Source: Pseudomonadota bacterium
GTDB taxonomy: Bacteria; Pseudomonadota; Alphaproteobacteria; UBA8366; JADFVY01
NCBI GenBank assembly: GCA_030671915.1
Contig: DAOVHN010000160.1
Span: forward strand, 1 to 6,184
Length of the DNA: 6,184 nucleotides
Direction: 5' to 3'
Shown here: positions 1 through 6,184 of the stretch, in pieces
Position numbering within the stretch: the first letter of the stretch is position 1
Layout of the letters: each line of letters starts with the position of its first letter
Made by a program: the position numbers and the translations under genes
The notes under the pieces: model-generated
Seen by the model: the letters and a program-made list of their open reading frames with translations, nothing else
Told to the model about the DNA's origin: nothing
Databases searched by the model: none

Positions 1-449
1 ACGCCGACCCGGTCGATCTCACTGCCGGCAAAGCCGCGCCCGATCCGGCGATAATCCTGGTGTTCACCGCCGCTGACATCGGGGCGCCAGTCGACACCGA
101 ACTCAATATTGTCGATCCATGAATCGCCCTTTTCCTCGGGAACAGACCCAAGAAAGGTGCTAGTCGATGGGGTTCCGAAGCTGATATAGCCGCCAGCGGA
201 ACTACCCTCGACATCTGCATAAGCGCCATCAGAGGCGATATCGCCTCCGGAATAAGCGGGCGCCTCGGGCTGCACGAAATAGAAGTGGCTGATGCCGGTG
301 ATGTCCCGGCGCAGCGACAGATCTTCAAGCCCGGAATACTTTATTTCGGATTCCGGGCCGGAATCCCTGGCCATCTCGCCGGCATATCCGACCGTCGGCA
401 GCGATACCATCGCCGACAATATGCTGATACAAATGAATTTATATGGCAT
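1..449 (-). CDS. exported protein of unknown function, 3' end outside window
   Basis: The minus strand is open from an ATG at 449-447 to the window edge, giving 149 residues with no stop. Residues 1-23 look like a Sec signal peptide: Lys4, a hydrophobic stretch (FICISILSAMVSLPTV), then GYA at 21-23 as a likely signal peptidase I site. The mature part is rich in Gly, Ser, Asp and Glu. It has several tyrosines, some with acidic neighbours (Tyr38, Tyr77), and an aromatic/acidic segment near residues 108-122 (DSWIDNIEFGVDWRP) that could be beta-strand. I recognise no family; a periplasmic, surface or outer-membrane protein is possible. The ribosome site is weak (GGGATG about 9 nt upstream). It lies 116 bp downstream of the sulfotransferase-oxygenase gene on the same strand, so co-transcription or an own promoter in the AT-rich gap are both possible. 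Export is fairly certain; function is unknown. Confidence 0.8.
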   Translation of the reverse strand, partial: MPYKFICISILSAMVSLPTVGYAGEMARDSGPESEIKYSGLEDLSLRRDITGISHFYFVQPEAPAYSGGDIASDGAYADVEGSSAGGYISFGTPSTSTFLGSVPEEKGDSWIDNIEFGVDWRPDVSGGEHQDYRRIGRGFAGSEIDRVG

Positions 450-493
450 TCCGCTACATCCCAAGAATTGATGGCATGATAGCGGCAAGCGGG

Positions 494-508
494 TTAACGC
501 CCCGTTAA
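494..508. promoter_or_regulatory. perfect 6+3+6 palindrome, candidate operator
   Basis: TTAACG-CCC-CGTTAA forms a perfect inverted repeat with a 3 nt spacer, 45 bp upstream of the exported-protein ATG. The surrounding stretch 421-540 is only about 43% GC by hand count, against about 60% in the adjacent coding part, as expected for a promoter region. A TATCAT hexamer (minus strand, near 477-482) resembles a -10 box, but no acceptable -35 sits at the right distance. A regulator site is an inference; a chance palindrome is not excluded. Confidence 0.3.
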
Positions 509-524
509 TAACTTTTCACATTTC

Positions 525-555
525 CGGCATTACGATCGAGAGCGCGCCGTAGCCG
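525..555 (-). other. imperfect hairpin just after the fusion gene stop
   Basis: Reading the minus strand, CGGC-TACG (555-548) can pair with CGTA-(AT bulge)-GCCG (534-525) around a 13 nt loop, starting 10 nt after the TAG stop of the sulfotransferase-oxygenase gene. It is not followed by a T-run, so it does not qualify as a standard intrinsic terminator. It could attenuate transcription or protect the 3' end, or mean nothing. Confidence 0.2.
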
Positions 556-565
556 ATTTACACCA

Positions 566-3500
566 CTAGCTCGGCGCGATGACCTTCATGCCAGCCAGAT
601 CGTCAAGAAGTTTGCCAAAACCGCCGGGCTTCCTGTCGGGGAAGGCCTCCGCCAACTGGCCCTCTGTAAAGCCGGGACGGGCGACAATCCAGGATATCAC
701 GGCTTCCTGGCCTGACGGAATCGGCACGGACCCCTTGCTCCCCGACAACAAAGACTTACCGTCCTGTTGCACCACCGACAGCCCCTTGGCGGCCAAGCGG
801 AACCGGCGGCCCGGAGGATGAACGGGCAGCTTTATGCCGCCGCGCGGATAGCGGAAGTGGCGCTGGAACTCGACCATGCCCCTTGTCGCCTCGGGGCTGT
901 GGAGCAGGGTGCCAATGCGGTCGCCCAGCGCGCCCAGCCAGGCGGCCACCGCGGCTTCGCCTTCTTCCGGGCGCGGCATATTGCGGCGGAATTCGACATC
1001 GTCGACCACCGTCGCCTTCACCATCTCCAGCACGTCGAGTCCGATGGCGTGGGTCAAGCCGAACGCGATGTGGATCGTGCCGTCGCTCGTCGCCATGGCA
1101 TCGTGATACATGCCGCGCGGGATGTAGAGCAGATCTCCCGGGCGCATAAGGACCTGTTGGGCTATCGCGCCGCGGTTGCTGTCATGCCAATCCTGGCCGA
1201 ACGATTTGAATTTCGGGTGGGCGATCGGGTTGTCCATGCGGGTTTCGTAAATGTTCCACAGCTTCTCGCCGGCGACATGGATCGCAAAGACGTCGTGGGT
1301 GTCGAAGTGGCTGCCGAAGGCCTGACGCTGTTGCCAGGAACAGTAAAGGTTCGCCTGCACCTTGCCCGAGAGCCTGTTTTCCAGGGCGGCCGAAACGCCC
1401 GACATAACGGGCGTCAGGCAGTCGATATCGTTGGTGACCAGCGACGCCCCCCGCCGCAGCAGGTCCATGACTTTCCTGGCGGTGGGTTGCAGGACCTCGA
1501 AACCGTCCCGATTGGTCACCGGCTCGCAGTAGGCCGCTTCCGCAACGACATCGTTGTCCAGCACCAGCATCAGCGATTTCGACGTCCAGATAACGGTCTG
1601 GTTCAGGATGCCGGTCAGGATATCCCAGGACATGACGTTTTCGAATTTTCGCGCGCCGCCCTCGATATGCAGGAACTTCTTGTCGTAATAATCCGCGAAG
1701 AACTCTTTCTCGGTTATCGGATGCAGCAGGTCGGCGAATGACGGGTTTTTCCCGACGATCGCGGTGTTTATCGTCATGAAAGCAGGCCCTCCCGGCCGCC
1801 GTGCCGGTTTCGCGACCGCCACTTCGGGCGAAACCGTATTAACATGTTTGTCAAACTTATCGGCCAAAGGCTTCATTTGTTTTTCGAATCTGCGCCACTG
1901 GCCTATGCTGGAGCGATAAATCGGCTGACGAACCTGGGTGAAGCTGGCGGTCACCACGGCGCGCTCGGCATTGTGGAATTCCAGACAGGCATCGTCCCAC
2001 TCGAGGCCCAGGAACTCTACCATCTTGCGGCTTTCCGCCTCCTGGTCTGCGACCAGCGCTTCGTAGTCTACTTCCAGCATTGGCGCCGGCAGGACCGTGC
2101 GCCAATGTTCCATCAGCTTCAGATAGAGCTCGTAATAATGCTCCAGCCAGTCCAGACCGTAGATAAAGGCGTTACCCGAACCCTGGAAATTCTGCATATA
2201 GCATGAAAAACAGGTATCCATCGGATCGCGCCGCGCATGGATGATCCGCGCTTTGGGGAATAGCCGCGCAATCAGGCCCAGGCTGCGGAAATTCGTCGGC
2301 ATCTTGTCGGTAATCCGGCTGGCGTCCCCATCCAGATTCCTTGCGAACGACAGATAGGCCGCCGATATTTCCTTCAATTCGGCATTTGGCGCCGGTTGCA
2401 GCGGATAGCCCGTTTCATGGCGCAGCCGTATCGCCGCGCGATTGATAAGGTTCAACTCGCCCGCGCCGAATACCTTCGGGTGGCTCGCCAGGATCTGCTC
2501 CACCAGCGATGTTCCCGAACGCGGCATGCCGACAATGAAAACCGGGACTTCCGACTCCGACCCGCCGGCATCTCCGAAAGCGCCCTCGCCGAAACCGCGC
2601 ATCAACTCATCGACAACGCGCTCCTCCGTCGCCTTGTCGTAACCGTGGCCCAGCCGGGCCATGGCCTCGCGCTTGGCGGCGTTTCCCCGGTCGAAATGGT
2701 TGAAGGCCTCGTCGTCCCGCGCCAGCTTCATGCATCGCCGTCCCGCGGCGAAATGCAGTAGCGCCGATTCATTGGGCCGCAGCTGTCGCCGCGCCAGAAT
2801 CCCCTCGATCTGGTCAATGCGCGCGGGGTCGTCCATGTCGCCGTCGGCCTCGGCGAAATAGCCTTGCGCAGGCAGGCATTCCGGGTCCACGTCCAACGCG
2901 CGGCGCAACATCTCCAGCGCGCCCTCGTGGTCGCCGGCCCCAAGGCGGGCGGCACCACGGTAACTCAACATCGCCGTATTGTCGGGCCAGCGCTCCAGCG
3001 CCGTGTCGATCGCCGCATCCGCTTCCGGCAGGCGGGATCGTGTTATCAGCGATGACACCAGGACGATATGGGCATTCAGATTGTCCGGCTGCAGGGCTAT
3101 GGATCGTTGCAGATAGCCGATGGCCCCGTCCAGCTCGTCCCCATCCTTCAACGCCAGCCCGAAATTATAGAGCAGCATGCCATCCCGTTCGCCGGCCTCC
3201 GCCAGCGGCCGCATTGCCGTAACCGCGCCGGCGATATCGCCGGCTTCGTGCAGCGCGGCGCCCAGATTGCTGACCGCGCGCACATGGCTCGGCTGGCGCT
3301 CCACCACGACCGTCAGGTCGGCAATCGCCCGGGCCTTGTTGCCCATGCCCCAGGCAAGGCCGGCGCGGGCGAAGCGGGCATCGACGAAATCGGGATCCGC
3401 CTCCAGCGCCTCATTGAGCGCGGACAGCGCGCCATGGGCGTCGCCATTGGCCTGCAAGGCGCCGCCCAGGGCGACAAGCAGCGGCGGCTTGACTGTCCGC

Positions 3501-3718
3501 CTCCCGTTTCTGGTGGCGTCGATGGCTCTTCGATATTGCTTTACGGCCCGGTTTGTGCGGCCGCTCCGCATGCAAACGTCCCCAAGCAAGGCAAGGGCGT
3601 CGGGATCGTCCGGGGTTGCGGCCAAGGCGTTCCTGCAGGCCCCCTCGGCCGCCGCGAGGTTGTTTTGGCGCAAATGGCCGGCGGCGGATTCCAGGAAGTT
3701 TGAGTCCGGCGCAGTCAT
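566..3718 (-). CDS. TPR / sulfotransferase / cupin_4 (JmjC-type) oxygenase fusion protein
   Basis: Three modules are visible. Residues about 12-280 are roughly eight TPR units, then a helical linker (about 300-378). Residues about 391-622 are a PAPS-dependent sulfotransferase: 5'-phosphosulfate loop GMPRSGTS (397-404), Glu421 in GAGEL at the place of the tyrosylprotein sulfotransferase base, DKMPTN (471-476), the 3'-phosphate segment ARRDPMDTCFSCY (495-507) with Arg497 and Ser505, and QVRQPIY (595-601). After a Pro/Ala/Arg linker (about 630-647), residues 648-1050 are a cupin_4 2-oxoglutarate/Fe(II) oxygenase: His804-x-Asp806 and His872 as metal triad, Lys819 as likely 2OG anchor, and a winged-helix-like tail (about 1003-1050) as in bacterial and human ribosomal oxygenases. 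No signal peptide is seen, so it is likely cytoplasmic. The ATG lies 6 bp after the TAG of the upstream paralog with no strong ribosome site, suggesting translational coupling. Both activities look intact; substrates are unknown. Ordinary TPR-sulfotransferases such as its neighbour stop near residue 635. Confidence 0.95.
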   Translation of the reverse strand: MTAPDSNFLESAAGHLRQNNLAAAEGACRNALAATPDDPDALALLGDVCMRSGRTNRAVKQYRRAIDATRNGRRTVKPPLLVALGGALQANGDAHGALSALNEALEADPDFVDARFARAGLAWGMGNKARAIADLTVVVERQPSHVRAVSNLGAALHEAGDIAGAVTAMRPLAEAGERDGMLLYNFGLALKDGDELDGAIGYLQRSIALQPDNLNAHIVLVSSLITRSRLPEADAAIDTALERWPDNTAMLSYRGAARLGAGDHEGALEMLRRALDVDPECLPAQGYFAEADGDMDDPARIDQIEGILARRQLRPNESALLHFAAGRRCMKLARDDEAFNHFDRGNAAKREAMARLGHGYDKATEERVVDELMRGFGEGAFGDAGGSESEVPVFIVGMPRSGTSLVEQILASHPKVFGAGELNLINRAAIRLRHETGYPLQPAPNAELKEISAAYLSFARNLDGDASRITDKMPTNFRSLGLIARLFPKARIIHARRDPMDTCFSCYMQNFQGSGNAFIYGLDWLEHYYELYLKLMEHWRTVLPAPMLEVDYEALVADQEAESRKMVEFLGLEWDDACLEFHNAERAVVTASFTQVRQPIYRSSIGQWRRFEKQMKPLADKFDKHVNTVSPEVAVAKPARRPGGPAFMTINTAIVGKNPSFADLLHPITEKEFFADYYDKKFLHIEGGARKFENVMSWDILTGILNQTVIWTSKSLMLVLDNDVVAEAAYCEPVTNRDGFEVLQPTARKVMDLLRRGASLVTNDIDCLTPVMSGVSAALENRLSGKVQANLYCSWQQRQAFGSHFDTHDVFAIHVAGEKLWNIYETRMDNPIAHPKFKSFGQDWHDSNRGAIAQQVLMRPGDLLYIPRGMYHDAMATSDGTIHIAFGLTHAIGLDVLEMVKATVVDDVEFRRNMPRPEEGEAAVAAWLGALGDRIGTLLHSPEATRGMVEFQRHFRYPRGGIKLPVHPPGRRFRLAAKGLSVVQQDGKSLLSGSKGSVPIPSGQEAVISWIVARPGFTEGQLAEAFPDRKPGGFGKLLDDLAGMKVIAPS
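1775..1793 (-). promoter_or_regulatory. internal Shine-Dalgarno-like site and ATG at the fusion junction
   Basis: On the minus strand GGGAGGG (1793-1787) is followed after 9 nt by an in-frame ATG (1777-1775), codon 648 of the fusion protein. This is a better ribosome site than the one before the gene's own start. Initiation here would give a 403-residue protein holding the whole oxygenase, close to the length of free-standing bacterial cupin_4 ribosomal oxygenases (roughly 370-400 residues). Internal initiation is an inference; the G-run may simply come from the Arg-Pro-Gly-Gly codons. Confidence 0.4.
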
Positions 3719-3724
3719 GATCCG

Positions 3725-5632
3725 CTAGATCACGGTTCGCCCGGACTCGTCCACGAGGTCCGACAGGGCCTCGACCAGCGGCGTCACCCTGGGTCCATAT
3801 TTTTTCCAGCGGCCGACCGAGGTGTTGTAGATGGGCTGGCGCACCTGATCGTGGCTGGCGGTTATCACCGCACGCTTGTTTTCGTGGAAGGAAAGACAGG
3901 AATCGTTCCATTCCATGCCGACGAAATCGACCAGCTTGCGCGCCTGGCCTTCCAGATCCGCGACGGTGTCCTCGTAATCGATTTCCAGCATCCGGCCCGG
4001 CGGCAGAATTTCGCGCCAGTGGGCCATCAGCCGGTGGTACTCGCGGTACTGATGGGCCGCGTCCTCCAGGTCGAACGACCAGGCCAGCCCCTCGGCGCCG
4101 AAATTCTGAATGAAACAGGACAGGCAGTTGTCGATGGGATTGCGCCGGCAATGGATAATCCGCGCTTTGGGGAAGATGCGGATAATCAGGCCAAGATGGT
4201 TGAAATTTCCAGGCATTTTGTCGGTTACGCGCAGGGCGTCCGCGTCCACTTCGCGCAGTCGCTGAAGATAAAGCTGGGCGACGTTCTTTAGTGCCTTTTC
4301 CGTTGGCGGATTGCCTGGATAGCCCAGCGTATCGCGCATGCGCTTGACCGCATTGCCCATCGCCGTCAACTCGCCGGCGCCGGCCATTTGCGGATGACTC
4401 GCCAGGATCTGCTCGGTCAGCGTCGTGCCGGAGCGCGGCATGCCGATAATGAAAACCGGCATTTCGGAATCGCTGCCCGTCGGTCCTTCGAAAATCTCCG
4501 GGCCGGGATAGACCTTCATCATCGCATCGGTGCGCGCCTCCTCGGTCTCGCGGTTATAGACGACGCCGCGGTCCTCCAGCGCCTCCCGCTTCCTGGCGTT
4601 GGCGCGAATGTAATGGCCGAAGGCCTCTTCATGTTGCTTCAGCGCCTCGTATCGCGTGGCAAGAGCGAACTCCAGTGCCGACTCTGCCTCTTTCTCCTCG
4701 ACTCCCTCGGCCAGCACCTCGTCGATCTGTGCAATTCTTGCCTGGTGATCGCCGTCGCGTTCGGATTGGGCGAGCGTGTAATGGGCCCCGGCAGTCTTGG
4801 GGAATTTTTCGACGATGCCTCCGGCAATCTCCGCCGCCGTCTTGCGGTCGCCCTGAAAGAGGCGAACCGATGCGAATTGCGCCTGCAAGCCCGGCGCCTC
4901 GGGATATTTCTCAAGCAGCGGCTTCAACACGGCCTCTGCTTCCTCCACCTTGTTGGAGGTCATCAGGGCGAGGCTGTAGGCGGTGATCAGCGAGACCTTG
5001 TCCGGCTGCAGCTCGATGGCGCGCCTGTAAATTTCCAGCGCATCCTCGCGCCAACCCAGGTCCTCCATCACCGGCGCCAGCGCCTCGTAGGCCTCGGCAT
5101 GGTCGGGCTTCAGCAGGATCGTCTTCTGCAAGGCCTTCAGCGCGATTTCCGGCTTCTTGGCATCGCGCAGGGTGACGCCGATGTTGTAGGCGGCCTCCAC
5201 ATGATGCGGGTCGCGGTCGAGAGTCACCTTGTAGGCTTCGATCGCCTCGTCCAGCCGTTCCAGCGACTGCAGCGCCGTGCCGCGGCAAAACAGCGCATCC
5301 ACCGAATCCGGTTCTTCCGCCAGCGCCTTGTCGAACTGGGCCAGCGCCTTTTCCTGTTCGTCCACCCGCTGCCAGGCCGAGCCGCAGGCCAGCCGCCATT
5401 GCGGGTCCGCCTTGCGCCTTGCCGCCTCGGCCGCGCGGATAGAGCGCTCCATGAAGCCGGCCGACATCTCCCAACGCCCGGTGTCGAAACAAAGCATGCC
5501 GAGAAGATAGAGCGCTTCCGCGTTTTTGGGCTGGCTGCGTATGACCGCCCGGTACTGTTTTTCCGCCGCCGGTAGCTTGCCCTTCTGGTGGGCGTCCCAA
5601 GCCACGGCGAGTTTGTTCTGTGCTACCGACAT
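3725..5632 (-). CDS. TPR-repeat PAPS-dependent sulfotransferase (paralog B)
   Basis: This 635-residue protein should transfer a sulfo group from PAPS to a hydroxyl acceptor in the cytoplasm. Residues about 5-280 carry seven to eight TPR units (such as AAYNIGVTLRDAKKPEIALK), followed by a helical linker (about 296-375). The sulfotransferase domain spans about 390-615: 5'-phosphosulfate loop GMPRSGTT (397-404), Glu421 in GAGEL, DKMPGN (471-476), 3'-phosphate segment CRRNPIDNCLSCF (495-507) with Arg497 and Ser505, and QVRQPIYNTSVGRW (596-609). Motif numbering is identical to the downstream fusion protein from residue 391 to about 540, with about half of residues identical by eye, so the two arose by tandem duplication. 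The ATG at 5632 begins the first TPR helix but lacks an obvious Shine-Dalgarno sequence in the 64 bp gap from gene A. The stop is TAG, 6 bp before the next ATG and in the same frame. The acceptor, protein or small molecule, cannot be told from sequence. Confidence 0.95.
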   Translation of the reverse strand: MSVAQNKLAVAWDAHQKGKLPAAEKQYRAVIRSQPKNAEALYLLGMLCFDTGRWEMSAGFMERSIRAAEAARRKADPQWRLACGSAWQRVDEQEKALAQFDKALAEEPDSVDALFCRGTALQSLERLDEAIEAYKVTLDRDPHHVEAAYNIGVTLRDAKKPEIALKALQKTILLKPDHAEAYEALAPVMEDLGWREDALEIYRRAIELQPDKVSLITAYSLALMTSNKVEEAEAVLKPLLEKYPEAPGLQAQFASVRLFQGDRKTAAEIAGGIVEKFPKTAGAHYTLAQSERDGDHQARIAQIDEVLAEGVEEKEAESALEFALATRYEALKQHEEAFGHYIRANARKREALEDRGVVYNRETEEARTDAMMKVYPGPEIFEGPTGSDSEMPVFIIGMPRSGTTLTEQILASHPQMAGAGELTAMGNAVKRMRDTLGYPGNPPTEKALKNVAQLYLQRLREVDADALRVTDKMPGNFNHLGLIIRIFPKARIIHCRRNPIDNCLSCFIQNFGAEGLAWSFDLEDAAHQYREYHRLMAHWREILPPGRMLEIDYEDTVADLEGQARKLVDFVGMEWNDSCLSFHENKRAVITASHDQVRQPIYNTSVGRWKKYGPRVTPLVEALSDLVDESGRTVI

Positions 5633-5696
5633 AGCGCCAATATGCAGCGCGCGTCACGCACGGCAAGAAGTTTTTCGTCGAAACCCGGGAACCGCC

Positions 5697-6184
5697 CTAT
5701 TGCACGGCCATAAACACCGGTTCGTGCGAATAATTGCGCCAGCGCCCGACCGACCCCGTGTAGATCGGGCTTCGAACCTGGGTGTGACTGGCGGTGACGA
5801 CGGGCCGGGGGTTGCGGTGGAAGTCGAGGCAGGCCGGATCCCAGTCGAGATCGAGGAATGCCAGCAGGCGGCGGGTTTCCGTTTCCTGGTCGGCAACCAA
5901 CGCTTCGTAGTCGATCTCGGTCATCCTCAGCGGCAGGACATTCCGCCAATGCGCCATGATGCGCAGGTAGGCGTTGTGAAAATGCGCCAGGTTTTCCATG
6001 TCGTAGCTGAACGCCTGTCCGGAACTGGTGAAGTTCTGAAAATAGCAGGAAAGCTCGACGTCTCGACGGTCGCGCCTGCAATGAATAACGCGGGCGTTCG
6101 GAAAGGCCTGGGCGATCAGGCCGAGATGCAGGAAGTTCGTGGGCTTCTTGTCGGTTACGTGGCTCTTTTCCGGTCCAATTCCCG
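5697..6184 (-). CDS. sulfotransferase C-terminal part (paralog A), 5' end outside window
   Basis: The minus-strand frame is open from the window edge (first full codon at 6182) to a TAG at 5699-5697, giving 161 residues. The fragment starts just before VTDKKPTNF (9-17), so the PAPS 5'-loop and any TPR region lie outside. It contains the 3'-phosphate segment HCRRDRRDVELSCY (34-47), with Arg37 and Ser45 at the same 8-residue spacing as in paralogs B and C, then MAHWRNVLP, EIDYEALVADQE and QVRSPIYTGSVGRW. It differs from B and C in two ways: the Pro and first Cys of the RRxPxDxCxSC pattern are replaced (RRDRRDVELSC), and the protein ends about 10-15 residues sooner after GRW. It is 64 bp upstream of B on the same strand and probably the same transcript. 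That it is a sulfotransferase is clear; whether it has TPR repeats is only expected from its neighbours. Confidence 0.93.
   Translation of the reverse strand, partial: GIGPEKSHVTDKKPTNFLHLGLIAQAFPNARVIHCRRDRRDVELSCYFQNFTSSGQAFSYDMENLAHFHNAYLRIMAHWRNVLPLRMTEIDYEALVADQETETRRLLAFLDLDWDPACLDFHRNPRPVVTASHTQVRSPIYTGSVGRWRNYSHEPVFMAVQ

Noticed and set aside
285..479. 64-codon plus-strand open frame at the left end
   Set aside because: It is antisense to the signal peptide and early mature part of the exported protein and has no domain or ribosome site of note.
525..555. hairpin as an intrinsic terminator for the A-B-C transcript
   Set aside because: The stem is bulged, the loop is long and no T-run follows, so I list it only as a hairpin of unknown role.
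767..1741. 324-codon plus-strand open frame opposite the oxygenase part of gene C
   Set aside because: It is antisense to the conserved HxD...H cupin region and its translation shows no domain. The minus-strand frame explains the sequence.
2484..2500. 17 nt exact direct repeat also present at 4398-4414
   Set aside because: Both copies encode the conserved EQILAS helix after the PAPS loop in paralogs B and C. It reflects gene duplication and conserved codons, not a mobile element or attachment site.
3068..3703. 211-codon plus-strand open frame opposite the TPR part of gene C
   Set aside because: It mirrors repetitive TPR codons and has no domain features. It is a composition artefact.
4388..5575. 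395-codon plus-strand open frame opposite gene B
   Set aside because: It lies wholly antisense to a gene with coherent TPR and sulfotransferase motifs. Its product is rich in Arg, Leu, Gln and Gly, with no recognisable domain, as expected of antisense frames in GC-rich coding DNA.
5633..5696. possible promoter in the A-B gap (TTGCCG, 16 nt, CATATT on the minus strand)
   Set aside because: Each hexamer matches the consensus at only four of six positions, and the start would fall almost on the ATG. With a 64 bp gap, co-transcription from upstream is the simpler reading.
5623..6081. 152-codon minus-strand open frame overlapping gene A
   Set aside because: It is in a different frame from the sulfotransferase motifs. 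The correct frame (stop at 5699-5697) is open to the window edge and carries the conserved residues.

Overview
This window comes from a GC-rich bacterium. Base composition and the run of TPR-sulfotransferase genes fit an alphaproteobacterium, but no sequence here fixes the taxonomy. All four supported genes are on the minus strand, so transcription runs from the high-coordinate end to the low one. I see no tRNA, rRNA, CRISPR array, transposase or other mobile element.

In transcription order: (1) 6184-5697, the C-terminal 161 residues of a PAPS-dependent sulfotransferase ('A') whose start lies beyond the window; (2) 5632-3725, a complete 635-residue TPR-sulfotransferase ('B'); (3) 3718-566, a 1050-residue protein ('C') with TPR repeats, a sulfotransferase domain closely paralogous to B, and a complete cupin_4/JmjC-type 2-oxoglutarate oxygenase with a C-terminal winged-helix-like tail; (4) 449-1, the N-terminal 149 residues of an exported protein of unknown function with a clear signal peptide. 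Genes A, B and C are closely packed (64 bp and 6 bp gaps) and look like one operon built by tandem duplication. The exported gene follows C after a 116 bp AT-rich gap holding a perfect short palindrome, so it may have its own control.

The most notable item is the TPR-sulfotransferase-oxygenase fusion. Both catalytic halves keep their cofactor-binding residues, and the junction carries an in-frame ATG preceded by a GGGAGGG Shine-Dalgarno-like stretch, as if the oxygenase had been, or still is, translated separately. A working model, inference only, is that the cluster modifies a protein or small molecule by hydroxylation and O-sulfation, with the TPR regions recruiting the substrate. The exported neighbour, which has acid-flanked tyrosines, is one candidate substrate. 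The window contains no PAPS-synthesis genes and no transporter genes.
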